Positions 1-8,590 of a stretch of DNA of 64,000 nucleotides are shown in pieces. The position numbers and the translations under genes were made by a program. Numbering within the stretch: position 1 is the first letter of the stretch; each line of letters opens with the position of its first letter. A model generated the notes under the pieces. That model saw nothing but the letters and a program-made list of their open reading frames with translations, was not told where the DNA came from and did no database searches. The DNA comes from Alphaproteobacteria bacterium (GTDB lineage: Bacteria > Pseudomonadota > Alphaproteobacteria > Sphingomonadales > Sphingomonadaceae): contig JAUHYZ010000011.1 in assembly GCA_030426245.1 (NCBI GenBank), positions 1 through 64,000 of the forward strand, given 5' to 3'.

Positions 1-98
1 CGCAGCTTCATTTCGCGATAGACGCCTTCGCGCTGCAGCTTCTTCTTGAGCGCGCGGAGGGCCTGGTCGACATTGTTATCGCGAACCATAATCTGCAT
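1..98 (-). CDS. rpsU: 30S ribosomal protein S21, 5' part
   Basis: Read from 98 leftward the strand encodes [20 protein letters not shown] and continues in the same frame to the window edge with the typical [11 protein letters not shown] stretch. This is the conserved N-terminus of bS21, a small basic protein of the 30S subunit. About 32 codons are present; the C-terminus lies outside the window. A second in-frame ATG three codons in is an alternative start. Confidence 0.93.
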   Translation of the reverse strand, partial: MQIMVRDNNVDQALRALKKKLQREGVYREMKL

Positions 99-306
99 AA
101 ATTCAAACACCTACAGCAATCGGCCAGAGCCCGCGCCATGGCGGGATACGCCTGAAAAGAATCGACGAAAAATGCGCCGAATCCATAAAGGATCGGCTCG
201 AATAACGGCGCTCCTAACCAAATCGGGGCAAAAAGGCAAGCAATTGCGCGCCGCGGACGCGCCGGGCGGCTTTTAACTTTGCTCTGCCGCGTTTAAGGCA
301 CAGCGC

Positions 307-717
307 ATGACCATGCCCTCCCCCATCACTGCCACAGCCTATGTCGCCCTAGGTGGCGGAGCCGGCGCCGTCCTGCGTTATCAGCTGGGCCGGACGATGA
401 CCCACTGGCTGGGCCCCAATGTAGTCACCGCTTTTCCCTGGGCAACTCTGACGGCCAATGTACTGGGCAGCCTCGCCATGGGGCTGCTCGCCGGCTTCCT
501 GGCCCGTCACGGCACGTCCAGCGGCGAAAGCTGGAGGCTGCTTCTGGGTGTCGGCCTGCTGGGCGGCTTCACCACATTTTCTTCCTTCAGCCTTGAGATG
601 ATGCTGCTGATCGAACGTGGGCAGCCTGCACTGGCGACGACCTATGCCGGCGTCTCCCTGCTTGCCGGGCTCTGCGCGCTTTATATCGGGCTGGTCGTGA
701 TGCGGATCGCAGGATGA
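307..717 (+). CDS. crcB: Fluoride channel CrcB/FluC
   Basis: A 136-residue, strongly hydrophobic protein with four predicted membrane segments. It carries the family hallmarks: the G-x-G-A-x-L-R-Y stretch near residues 17-25 and GFTTFSSF near residues 93-100, which contributes the polar track of the fluoride pore. The family forms antiparallel dimers that export fluoride across the inner membrane. Length is normal. The stop overlaps the next start (ATGA), implying co-transcription with the pseudouridine synthase. I saw no recognisable fluoride riboswitch in the roughly 200 bases upstream. Confidence 0.93.
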   Translation: MTMPSPITATAYVALGGGAGAVLRYQLGRTMTHWLGPNVVTAFPWATLTANVLGSLAMGLLAGFLARHGTSSGESWRLLLGVGLLGGFTTFSSFSLEMMLLIERGQPALATTYAGVSLLAGLCALYIGLVVMRIAG

Positions 718-1916
718 ATACGCCCAAACCTTCCAAACCGGCCGGGCCGCGCAACGGATCGCCCAAAGCCAAACCATCGGACGAGGTGCGCCAGTTCACC
801 GTCGGGCCCGACGATGACGGCATCAGGCTGGACCGCTGGTTCAAACGCCATTTGCCGCAGATCGGGTTTGCCACTGTTTCCCGCTGGGCGCGCACCGGGC
901 AGGTCCGTGTGGACGGCAAACGCGCCAAGCCGGAAGACCGGCTGAATGCCGGCCAGCAACTGCGTGTGCCGCCCGGAGGGGACAGCTCGGGCAAGCCCAA
1001 GCGCGAGGTCCGGCAGCTTTCTCCGGAACAGATCGCCCGGGCCGAAGCCATGGTGATTCAGCAGGACCGCGCGGCAATCCTGCTCAACAAGCCTCCCGGC
1101 CTTGCCACGCAGGGCGGCACCAAGACGACGCAGCATGTCGACGGGCTGCTGGATGCCTTCGTCCAGGATGACGAACCGCGTCCGCGCCTGGTTCACCGGC
1201 TGGACAAAGATACAAGCGGCCTCTTGCTGGTCGCCCGCACGCCGGGCAGCGCCGCCTATTTCTCCAAGCGCTTCTCCGGCCGCAGCGCCAAGAAGATCTA
1301 TTGGGCGCTGGTGGTCGGCGTGCCAGACATCTTCGAAGGCACGATCGAGGCGCCGCTGGCCAAGCAGCCGGGGACCGGCGGCGAGAAGATGTGGGTGGAC
1401 GAAGAGAAGGGCCAGCCCGCCAAGACCCGCTACCGCGTGGTGGACCGCGCGGGAAAAAGCGCGGCCTGGGTGGAACTGCAACCGCTGACCGGCCGCACGC
1501 ACCAACTGCGTGTCCACATGGCCGCGATCGGCCATCCGATCGTGGGCGACGGCAAATATGGCGGGCAGGATTCCTTCCTGACCGGCAGCGTCAGCCGCAA
1601 GATGCACCTGCATGCCAGGCGGTTGATCATCGACCATCCCGATGGCGGCAAGATCGACGTGACGGCCGAACTGCCGGAGCATTTCGCGGCCAGCATGGAG
1701 CAGCTGGGCTTCGATCCGGCACTGAGCGATGCACAGCCCGATGACGGGCCGCCGCCCGCCAGCCGCGCTGTGAAGAAGCAGGCCGCCCGCCAGCATGCCA
1801 AGCAGGTCCGCAAGGACAAACGCGGCGAGCGGCGCAAGCGCGGCGGTCCGCAAACCGGCAAGGCCGGAAAGCCCGGAGGCAAGCCCAAGGCGAAATCGGG
1901 ACGCAGGAAGAGCTGA
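714..1916 (+). CDS. RluA-family pseudouridine synthase with S4 domain
   Basis: A 400-residue protein. An S4 RNA-binding domain lies at about residues 20-85 (DGIRLDRWFKRHLP onward), followed by an RluA catalytic domain with the motif HRLDKDTSGLLL near residue 163, whose Asp is the catalytic residue of the family. These enzymes isomerise uridine to pseudouridine in rRNA; the S4-RluA layout fits the RluC/RluD branch, but the exact target cannot be told. The last 65 or so residues are a Lys/Arg-rich tail, longer than in typical homologues, probably an extra RNA-binding extension. It overlaps crcB and the PaiB-like gene by a few bases. Confidence 0.88.
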   Translation: MNTPKPSKPAGPRNGSPKAKPSDEVRQFTVGPDDDGIRLDRWFKRHLPQIGFATVSRWARTGQVRVDGKRAKPEDRLNAGQQLRVPPGGDSSGKPKREVRQLSPEQIARAEAMVIQQDRAAILLNKPPGLATQGGTKTTQHVDGLLDAFVQDDEPRPRLVHRLDKDTSGLLLVARTPGSAAYFSKRFSGRSAKKIYWALVVGVPDIFEGTIEAPLAKQPGTGGEKMWVDEEKGQPAKTRYRVVDRAGKSAAWVELQPLTGRTHQLRVHMAAIGHPIVGDGKYGGQDSFLTGSVSRKMHLHARRLIIDHPDGGKIDVTAELPEHFAASMEQLGFDPALSDAQPDDGPPPASRAVKKQAARQHAKQVRKDKRGERRKRGGPQTGKAGKPGGKPKAKSGRRKS

Positions 1917-2515
1917 TGCATCCCAATCCAGCTTTTCGAAACGACGAGCGCGCACTGCACGAAATGCTGATCGAACAGGTTGGCTTCGGCATGGTGTTCG
2001 CACCGACGCCGGACGGCCCACGCGTCGCTCATACCCCCGTTCAGTCGACCGGCGATGGTGCGCTGCATTTCCACCTCGCGCGCGGCAATGCGCTGACCAG
2101 GCATCTGGAAGGCGCGACCGCCTTGGTCGTGATCAATGGGCCCGACGCCTATGTCACACCGCGATGGTACGAAGATAGCGAGCAAGTGCCAACGTGGAAC
2201 TACGTTACGCTGGAACTGGAAGGGCGCGTGCGGCGCATGGACCAGGATGGACTGCTCGGTCTGCTCGACACGCTGTCTGCAAGGCAGGAGGCACGCATCC
2301 CAGGCGATCCATGGACGATGGACAAGTTGCCCGCAGAGAAACTGCGCAAGCTGCTGAGCGCGATCGTCGGCTTCGAAATGGAAGTGCTCGCTTGGCGCCC
2401 AACTTTCAAACTCTCGCAGAATAAGAGCGAGAAGGACCGCGCAGCGGTCGCACAGGCGCTCGAAGCTGGTGGCGCTCCTGCAATTGCCGCCTTGATGAAG
2501 GGCCTGGCTCAGTGA
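1916..2515 (+). CDS. PaiB-like FMN-binding protein
   Basis: A 199-residue protein of the FMN-binding split-barrel family that includes Bacillus PaiB. Supporting stretches are MHPNPAFR at the start, the LARGNALTRHLE segment, YVTPRWYE, PTWNYVTLELEG and the C-terminal FKLSQNKSEKDR. PaiB homologues bind FMN and have been linked to repression of protease and sporulation genes in Bacillus; a repressor role is not established elsewhere. The start overlaps the preceding stop by one base (TGATG), and the end overlaps the HAD gene by four, so it belongs to the same operon. Confidence 0.85.
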   Translation: MHPNPAFRNDERALHEMLIEQVGFGMVFAPTPDGPRVAHTPVQSTGDGALHFHLARGNALTRHLEGATALVVINGPDAYVTPRWYEDSEQVPTWNYVTLELEGRVRRMDQDGLLGLLDTLSARQEARIPGDPWTMDKLPAEKLRKLLSAIVGFEMEVLAWRPTFKLSQNKSEKDRAAVAQALEAGGAPAIAALMKGLAQ

Positions 2516-3174
2516 GCGCCGCCGCCCCCCGCCTGGCCGTGTTCGATTGCGACGGCACGCTGGTGGACGGGCAGGCCCATGTCTGTGCCGCGATGGAGCA
2601 TGCCTTTGCCGAGGCCGGTCTGCCTGCCCCTTCACTGCACGAAATCCGGCGCGGCGTGGGGCTGAGCCTTCCCCTTGCAGTGCGCCGTCTCGCGCCGGAG
2701 GGGACGGCAGATCAACACGCGCAGGCCGTCGACCTCTATAAGCAATCCTTCCGCGATGCGCGGGCCCGCGGCCTTGTGGACGAGCCGCTGTTTGACGGCA
2801 TTGCCGCTTTGCTGGCGGACCTGCGCGGCGCAGGCTGGTCACTGGGCGTGGCCACTGGCAAGAGCGATCTGGGGCTGAAGAACTGCCTTGCCATCCACGG
2901 GCTCAGCGATCTCTTCTGCACCCTCCAGACAGCCGATCGCCACCCTTCCAAGCCGCACCCATCCATGATCGAACAAGCGATGGCGGATGCCTTTGCCAGG
3001 CCGGAACGTTGCGTCATGATCGGCGACACCACTTACGACATCGAAATGGCGCTGGCTGCCGGAGTCCGCGCGCTGGGTGTCGCCTGGGGCTATCACGATC
3101 CGGAGGAATTGCTGGCCGCAGGAGCCGAAGCGGTTGCGCAGGACGCCGCGCATCTGCAGGAGCTGCTGGCATGA
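2512..3174 (+). CDS. HAD-superfamily phosphatase (phosphoglycolate phosphatase-like)
   Basis: A 220-residue HAD hydrolase. Motif I is DCDGTLVDG at about residues 13-21 (nucleophile Asp and acid/base Asp), followed by an alpha-helical cap, motif II in VATGKS, motif III Lys in KPHPSM, and motif IV in MIGDTTYDIEMA. This is the phosphoglycolate phosphatase/PGMB-like subclass with a C1 cap; the substrate cannot be read from sequence. It overlaps the genes on both sides by four bases. Confidence 0.87.
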   Translation: MSAAAPRLAVFDCDGTLVDGQAHVCAAMEHAFAEAGLPAPSLHEIRRGVGLSLPLAVRRLAPEGTADQHAQAVDLYKQSFRDARARGLVDEPLFDGIAALLADLRGAGWSLGVATGKSDLGLKNCLAIHGLSDLFCTLQTADRHPSKPHPSMIEQAMADAFARPERCVMIGDTTYDIEMALAAGVRALGVAWGYHDPEELLAAGAEAVAQDAAHLQELLA

Positions 3175-3380
3175 CTGACGATCCCGCCTTTGGCCGCTAT
3201 ATGATCCTGAATCTGGTACGCATCGCCGGCATGCTGATGGTGCTGGCGGGAGTGGCCATTCATTACGACAGAATCGATCTGCCGCAGGTCTTTGCCTATG
3301 TTCTGGCGGCCGCCGGCCTGCTGGGCTTTTTCTACTTGCCGCGCGTCCTGGCGCGCAGATGGCGGACGCCTGAGAAATGA
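3171..3380 (+). CDS. Small two-helix membrane protein, unknown function
   Basis: A 69-residue protein starting at the ATG that overlaps the HAD stop. Two hydrophobic segments (about residues 10-28 and 38-56) are separated by a short loop, and the C-terminus is basic (LARRWRTPEK). Its end overlaps the ATP12 gene start by four bases, so it is translationally coupled on both sides. Small proteins of this kind sit beside ATP12 in other sphingomonads as I recall, but no function is assigned. Confidence 0.75.
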   Translation: MTDDPAFGRYMILNLVRIAGMLMVLAGVAIHYDRIDLPQVFAYVLAAAGLLGFFYLPRVLARRWRTPEK

Positions 3381-4075
3381 AGCGTTTCTACGAAACGGTG
3401 ACTGTCGAGCCAGCTGATAAAGGCTGGCACGTTGCGCTCGACGGCAGAAAGATCAAGACGGCGCATGGCGCGCCGCAATTGGTGCCAAGCCAGGCGCTGG
3501 CCAGCGCAATGGCGGAAGAATGGTCCGGCCAGGGCGAAGAAATCGACACGGCGGCGTTCATCTTTCGCGATCTGGCCGATTTCGCGATCGATATCGCCGG
3601 ACCGAGGCGCGAAGAAACGCTGACCAGCATGCTCGCCTACGCGGAAACCGATACGCTCTGTTACCGCGCAGATCCCGATGAGCCGCTCTTCGCCCGGCAG
3701 CAGGAATTGTGGGAGCCGCTGGTGCGCGACCTGGAGCAGCGCCGCGATCTGCGCTTCGAACGGGTAAGCGGCATCATCCACCGCCCTCAGCCGGGCGAAA
3801 CGCTCGCCAAGTTGCGCGCTGAGCTGGAACGGCAGGATCCCTTCGCCTTAACTGCGGCGAACACGATGGCCTCCCTCGCCGCTTCCCTGATCGTGGCCCT
3901 GGCCGCCCTGGAAGACGGCGCGGATGCGGAGGCTCTCTGGGCGATCGCCAATTGCGAGGAAGACTGGCAGGCGGAATTGTGGGGGTGGGACGCGGTGGCG
4001 GCGGATAAGCGCGCAACGAAACTGCAGGCCTTTGCCAAGGCACTGGAATTCGCGCGGCTCGCCCGGGCGCGTTAG
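3377..4075 (+). CDS. ATP12-family F1-ATPase assembly chaperone
   Basis: A 232-residue protein with the ATP12 signature: N-terminal FYETVTVEP, the LDGRKIKTAHG hairpin, the AEEWSGQGEEID segment, and a C-terminal helical half with YAETDTLCYRAD and the W-x-x-I-A-N-x-E-E-D-W-Q region. In mitochondria ATP12 binds the F1 alpha subunit during ATP synthase assembly; alphaproteobacterial homologues are assumed to act likewise. Length is typical. It is the last gene of the tightly overlapped run; the next gene is 36 bases away. Confidence 0.9.
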   Translation: MKRFYETVTVEPADKGWHVALDGRKIKTAHGAPQLVPSQALASAMAEEWSGQGEEIDTAAFIFRDLADFAIDIAGPRREETLTSMLAYAETDTLCYRADPDEPLFARQQELWEPLVRDLEQRRDLRFERVSGIIHRPQPGETLAKLRAELERQDPFALTAANTMASLAASLIVALAALEDGADAEALWAIANCEEDWQAELWGWDAVAADKRATKLQAFAKALEFARLARAR

Positions 4076-4111
4076 ACGCGCATGCACGGCAAAACGTAGA
4101 ACCGGCCGCCG

Positions 4112-4837
4112 ATGCGCATCGTCTTCAGCAGAAAGGGGTTCGACAGCACGGCAGGCGGATGCCCCTCGCCGATCGTCGGCGGGAAACCGGTCTCGCTGCC
4201 GATCCCCGCGCGGGAGCGCTCCGCCACGCGCTATGCCGATCTGGGGCTTGCCGCACTTGTCGAGGGCGTAAGCAAGGGCAGGATCGGCGGCAATGATCTG
4301 TGCCATGACGATCCGTTGTTTGCAGGCGGCCAGTGCTGGTTCGGCCAATGCGGCGCGGCCCAGGGCCATCTGCAGCGGCAGGGCGTGGGGACGGGAGACG
4401 TGTTCCTGTTCTTCGGCCTGTTTGCCGATCCGGCCTCCGGTGAGCGGCATCACCGCATCTTCGGCCATATGGAAGTCGCCTGCCACGGCGCGCCGGGGGA
4501 AGTGGAGCGCCAGCCGCAGTGGCAGGATCCGCCGCGCCCACATCCGCACTTTCAGGGCGAGTGGGACCGCAACAACACACTTTATCACGGCCCCGGACGG
4601 ACTGCCCGCAGCGCGTCTACGGCCCTGCGGCTGACGAAAGCAGGCGGGCCGCTCAATCACTGGAACGTGCCGCCATGGCTCCGGCGGCTAGGGCTGACTT
4701 ATCACGCCAAGCCGGAGCGCTGGATTGGAGCAGGCGAGCTCGATTCCGCCAAACGCGGGCAGGAGTTCGTCTGCGACATCGGCAATGACGAGGAAGCGCG
4801 CCGCTGGCTCGCCGCAATCCTATGTGAATTCGACTAG
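4112..4837 (+). CDS. Protein resembling nucleotide modification associated domain 3 (Nmad3)
   Basis: A 241-residue protein. The N-terminal pattern MRIVFSRKGFDSTAGG, then a PSPI turn and a SLPIP strand, matches what I recall of the Nmad3 domain, a family found by genomic association with nucleic-acid base modification systems. Further conserved-looking stretches are FGHMEV, NTLYHG and a C-terminal FVCDIG. No modification enzyme is visible beside it; the neighbours are ATP12 and, convergently, the lipid transporter operon. The biochemical role is unknown. Confidence 0.65.
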   Translation: MRIVFSRKGFDSTAGGCPSPIVGGKPVSLPIPARERSATRYADLGLAALVEGVSKGRIGGNDLCHDDPLFAGGQCWFGQCGAAQGHLQRQGVGTGDVFLFFGLFADPASGERHHRIFGHMEVACHGAPGEVERQPQWQDPPRPHPHFQGEWDRNNTLYHGPGRTARSASTALRLTKAGGPLNHWNVPPWLRRLGLTYHAKPERWIGAGELDSAKRGQEFVCDIGNDEEARRWLAAILCEFD

Positions 4838-4840
4838 GGC

Positions 4841-5437
4841 CTAGCCGACCCACTCCGCCACTTCGGCGGCAACCCGGTTGGCTGCATCGTTGAGCGCCGG
4901 GGCAACCTCGCTCGCTTCGGGCAGGACGCCGTCGACTTCCGCTTCGAAGCGCTTCGTCTGGATCTTTCCGCCCGGTTCCTGAAGCACCGCGTCGAAGCGC
5001 ACCACCACCCTCTGCGTCGGCGCGTCATAGCCCATGTCGAGCAGTTGCCCGGAAAGCTTGGTTGCCGCGGCATAACGAATATCGGGCCCATCGATCACGA
5101 AGCGCGTCTCTTTCGCGCGGATCGTTTCGGCCAGCAGATTGCCGAACAGGCGCGCGGGCTTTTCGACCCACATCGCGTCCTGCAGATAGGCCACTGTCGA
5201 GGCATCCACCTGCACCGGCACGCGCACGACGTCGAGCCTTTGCGGTGCGTCAGGGGTGAGCACCGCCAGTGCCTCGCCCACCGTGCCGCTGGAAGCCTGC
5301 CCTGCAGGGGCGCTTGCCATTGGCGTCAGGTTGAAGAGCGTATCGGGCGGATCTTCGCCGAAACTCACACAGGCGGATAGCGCCAGGGGCGCCGCAAGCG
5401 CGGCAATTCCCGCGCGCAGGCGATGCTTATCCGGCAT
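4841..5437 (-). CDS. ABC-type transport auxiliary lipoprotein (PqiC/ABC_trans_aux-like)
   Basis: From the ATG at 5437 the protein is 198 residues, begins with a signal peptide and has a lipobox LALSAC with the lipidated Cys at residue 23. An AGGGGA sequence ten bases upstream supports this start; an ATG at 5476 overlapping the MCE gene stop is possible but gives a poor signal peptide. The mature part resembles the lipoproteins that accompany MCE-type lipid transporters and probably sits on the inner leaflet of the outer membrane. It is the last gene of the four-gene operon. Confidence 0.82.
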   Translation of the reverse strand: MPDKHRLRAGIAALAAPLALSACVSFGEDPPDTLFNLTPMASAPAGQASSGTVGEALAVLTPDAPQRLDVVRVPVQVDASTVAYLQDAMWVEKPARLFGNLLAETIRAKETRFVIDGPDIRYAAATKLSGQLLDMGYDAPTQRVVVRFDAVLQEPGGKIQTKRFEAEVDGVLPEASEVAPALNDAANRVAAEVAEWVG

Positions 5438-5472
5438 TGTGCAAGTCCCCTTCATTGTCGTTGCGCGGGCGA

Positions 5473-6420
5473 TCATGGTTCGTAATCCGGCAATTTGGTG
5501 CCGCCCAGCACTGCATCGACGCCTTGATTGTCAAGCTTCTCGGTCACCTTACGCAGCGCCTCGCTGGCGGCGCGCAGATCGCGGATGGTCGCTTCGGCCG
5601 CTGGCAGCGTGCTTTCCGAAAGCTGGCGCGCGGCGGGCCGCGTATCATTAGCGATACCGGCCAGATTGTCGGCTGCATTCTGCGCGGATTTCAGCGTCTC
5701 GCGCAGCTGCTTGGCCAGAGCCTCTCCATCCCTGCCGAGCAGAGCATCGGCCGATTTCATCGTCCCTTCGAAGGCCGCCAGGCTCATATTCGCCTGGCGC
5801 AGGGTCGCCTGCATTTCCGCCAGCGTCCGCTCCAGCTGAGGAGAGGCATCCGCGACATGATCGGTGAGCCGCTGCGTGTTGGCCAGGATGGCCGCGATGG
5901 AGGCCTGATTCTCGTCCGACAGCAGCTGGGTCAGCCGTTCGGACAGAGTCGCGAGCCGTTCCAGCAGCAGCGGCGCATTGCTGAGAATTTCGCCCAGGCC
6001 GCCGGGCTTGGTCGGGATCATTGGCGCGCCTTCCGGGCATGCCGTGACTTCGCAGGTGATCGGCGGAGCATCGCGCCGCGCACCGTCGAGCTGGATCTTC
6101 GATACGCCGGTGAAGCTGCCCTGGATCGTCGCCGTGGTGCCCTGCAGGATCGGCACGTTTTCATCGATCTTGATCCGCACGCGGACGAATTCCGGATCCT
6201 TCTGCCACAGCTGGATCAGCGTCACCTGTCCCGAGGGTACGCCGGAAAATGTCACTTCCGAACCATTGGCCAGCCCGTCCACCGATTGCTTGAAGAAAAT
6301 GTCATATTCCTTCTGGCTGCCGGCATTGATCCGCGCGAGCCAAACGATGAAGGCCGCCAGCATCGCCAGCAGAACCAGCGTGACGATGCCGACAAGGACA
6401 TGGTTGGAACGTGTTTCCAT
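5473..6420 (-). CDS. MCE-domain substrate-binding protein, MlaD family
   Basis: A 315-residue protein with one N-terminal membrane helix (about residues 8-28), then an MCE domain (about 38-115, including GSEVTFSGVPSGQV) and a long C-terminal helical region rich in Leu, Ala and Gln. MlaD-type proteins form hexameric periplasmic rings that bind phospholipids for an inner-membrane ABC transporter. It follows the ATPase gene by nine bases and is followed directly by the auxiliary lipoprotein. Confidence 0.9.
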   Translation of the reverse strand: METRSNHVLVGIVTLVLLAMLAAFIVWLARINAGSQKEYDIFFKQSVDGLANGSEVTFSGVPSGQVTLIQLWQKDPEFVRVRIKIDENVPILQGTTATIQGSFTGVSKIQLDGARRDAPPITCEVTACPEGAPMIPTKPGGLGEILSNAPLLLERLATLSERLTQLLSDENQASIAAILANTQRLTDHVADASPQLERTLAEMQATLRQANMSLAAFEGTMKSADALLGRDGEALAKQLRETLKSAQNAADNLAGIANDTRPAARQLSESTLPAAEATIRDLRAASEALRKVTEKLDNQGVDAVLGGTKLPDYEP

Positions 6421-6429
6421 CAGCGCAAC

Positions 6430-7338
6430 CTATGCCTTTCCATCTTGTGACTTGTCTACGGCCTTGGTGCGATCGCGGTTATCCCTGACCGCACGGCCGC
6501 GGGGCCCGTTGAAATATTCCTGGATCCACGGATGGTCCATGGCGAGCAGTTCCTCGATCGTGCCCACTGCGATCACATGCTTGTCCGCAATCACCGCCAC
6601 GCGGTCGCAAATTTCGTATAGCGTATCCAGATCGTGCGTGATCAGGAACACGGTAAGGCCCAGAATATCGGTCAGCTCGCGCGTCAGCCGGTCCTGCGCG
6701 GCCGCCCCGATCGGATCGAGGCCGGCAGTCGGCTCGTCCAGGAACAGCAATTCGGGATCGAGCGCCAGCGAGCGGGCCAGCGCCGCGCGTTTGCGCATGC
6801 CGCCTGAAAGTTCGGAAGGATATTTGGCGACGGCTTCTTCCGGCAGCCCGGTGAGCCCCACCTTGAAGCGAGCGATTTCGTGGCGCAATTCGTCTTCGAT
6901 CTCGGGATAGAATTCGCGCAGCGGCACTTCGACATTTTCGCCCACGGTCAGGGTGGAAAACAGCGCGCCGCCCTGGAACAGCACGCCCCAGCGCGAGCGG
7001 ACATCGACTTCGTTATCGTCGCCCGGATCGTCGATCGAACGGCCGAACACCTCGATCTGCCCCGCAGTCGGCCTCTGCAACCCGATGATCGAACGCATCA
7101 GCACAGACTTGCCCGTGCCGGACCCGCCGACGACCCCCAGGATCTCCCCCCGCCGGACCTTTAGCGAGAGGTCTTCATGGACAACAAAGTCGCCGAACTG
7201 ATTGACCAGGCCTTCGACCACAATCGGATACTCGATCCGGTCATATTCCGTGCTTTTCACGCGGGCGCGGCGATCCTTGCTGCGTATCACCTTTGGCTCG
7301 TGCTGGCCGGCCTGGGGAGGAGCGTTGGGATCGGACAT
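6430..7338 (-). CDS. ABC transporter ATP-binding protein, MlaF-like
   Basis: A 302-residue ABC ATPase. It shows Walker A GGSGTGKS, the Q-loop in VLFQGGALFS, the ABC signature in SELSGGMRKR, Walker B LLFLDEPTAGLDP and the switch His in LITHDLD, typical of the MlaF subfamily. About 45 polar residues precede the ABC domain. The ATG at 7338 was chosen because it lies two bases after the permease stop; longer versions would run into the permease gene. It powers lipid transport together with the MlaE-like permease. Confidence 0.92.
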   Translation of the reverse strand: MSDPNAPPQAGQHEPKVIRSKDRRARVKSTEYDRIEYPIVVEGLVNQFGDFVVHEDLSLKVRRGEILGVVGGSGTGKSVLMRSIIGLQRPTAGQIEVFGRSIDDPGDDNEVDVRSRWGVLFQGGALFSTLTVGENVEVPLREFYPEIEDELRHEIARFKVGLTGLPEEAVAKYPSELSGGMRKRAALARSLALDPELLFLDEPTAGLDPIGAAAQDRLTRELTDILGLTVFLITHDLDTLYEICDRVAVIADKHVIAVGTIEELLAMDHPWIQEYFNGPRGRAVRDNRDRTKAVDKSQDGKA

Positions 7339-7340
7339 CC

Positions 7341-8453
7341 TCAACCCCAGCCAATCTCGGTGAAGAACACCGCAAAGAAGGCATCGAGCACGATTACCAT
7401 GAAGATGCCCTGGACCACGGCCTTGGTCGTCCTGAGCCCGACATCCTCCGAATTGCCCTTGACCTGCATGCCCTGATAAGTGCCCGCCAGACCCACGATC
7501 AGGCCGAAAACCAGCGCCTTGACCAGGCCGACCCACAGATCGTGCAGCGGCACGACCTCCTGGATACGGCTGAGGAATGTAAGGAACGGAATGCCCAGTG
7601 TGAGATCGGCGATGAACGCACCGCCGATGATTGCCATCACCGCCGAATAGAAACCCAGCAGCGGCATCAGCAGTATCGTGGCCATGATCCTTGGCAGAAT
7701 CAGCGCTTCGACCGGCGAGACGCCGATCGTGCGCATCGCGTCCACCTCCTCGGTCAGCTTCATTGTCCCGATTTGCGCCGCGAAAGCGGAGCCAGAACGG
7801 CCAGCGACCATGATCGCCGTCATCAGCACGCCCAGTTCGCGCAGGGCCAGCCGCCCGGTGAGGTTGATCGTATAGATCTCCGCGCCGAATTGCCGCAGCT
7901 GCACGGCGCCCTGCTGCGCGATGACGATCCCGATCAGGAAACTCATCAGCCCGATAATGCCCAGCGAATCCACGCCCACCAGCTCAAACTGGCGAACCAG
8001 CGAGGATGTGCGCCAGCGCGAGGGGCGGATCAGAAGCCGGCCGGTGGCCGCGACGATGCTGCCCAGAAAGCCGATCGAATGGAACATTCCGTCCCGCCAG
8101 AGATACATGGTCTGGCCCACGGCCTGGGGCAGGAATTGCAGGAGTGGCACTTCGGGCGGAGAGATATCGGCCATGCTCGCGCTGGAGCGGACCGCATCGA
8201 TCAAGTGTTCTGCCTCGCCGCTGGCGCCGGTGATATCGACCCCCGCCTCACGCGCGAAACGCCACACCGTCCAGGCGCCCACCGTATCCATCGCGCTGCA
8301 TTCGGAAATGTCGAGTTCGTCGACCTGGCCTTCCCAGCCGCGCAGTTCCTTATCGAGCGTGCCCACCGTGGAGATGAGCAGGGGCCCGCTCAGCACCATG
8401 CGGGTGCTGCCATCTTCTTGCTCCACAACGGAGAAATCAGCCCAATCCCGCAT
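7341..8453 (-). CDS. MlaE-family lipid ABC permease with N-terminal STAS domain
   Basis: From the ATG at 8453 the product is 370 residues. Residues about 1-95 form a STAS domain (LSGPLLISTVGTLDKEL, LDISECSAMDTVGAW), and the rest is the MlaE/YrbE permease with the typical GVDSLGIIGLMSFLIG, GRSGSAFAAQIGTMKLTEE and VDAMRTIGVSP segments. In E. coli the STAS protein MlaB is separate; fusion to the permease is common in alphaproteobacteria. First gene of the operon, divergent from valS. Confidence 0.92.
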   Translation of the reverse strand: MRDWADFSVVEQEDGSTRMVLSGPLLISTVGTLDKELRGWEGQVDELDISECSAMDTVGAWTVWRFAREAGVDITGASGEAEHLIDAVRSSASMADISPPEVPLLQFLPQAVGQTMYLWRDGMFHSIGFLGSIVAATGRLLIRPSRWRTSSLVRQFELVGVDSLGIIGLMSFLIGIVIAQQGAVQLRQFGAEIYTINLTGRLALRELGVLMTAIMVAGRSGSAFAAQIGTMKLTEEVDAMRTIGVSPVEALILPRIMATILLMPLLGFYSAVMAIIGGAFIADLTLGIPFLTFLSRIQEVVPLHDLWVGLVKALVFGLIVGLAGTYQGMQVKGNSEDVGLRTTKAVVQGIFMVIVLDAFFAVFFTEIGWG

Positions 8454-8590
8454 GGCGTAAACTATGTGAGCAAAATGGGGCCGCGACAAGGCATGCTTGA
8501 GGGGGCATGTGAAAACTTTGAACCGATTGGCGGTTGCGCCGAAGGACTGCTTGCGCGCCTGCAATGCCGCTGGCAAAGGCCCGTACCGAC

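Noticed and set aside
46-276. A 76-codon frame overlapping rpsU antisense
   Set aside because: It begins inside rpsU on the opposite strand, has no ribosome site and low-quality composition.
99-306. Possible fluoride riboswitch before crcB
   Set aside because: I could not identify the conserved pseudoknot elements, so none is reported.
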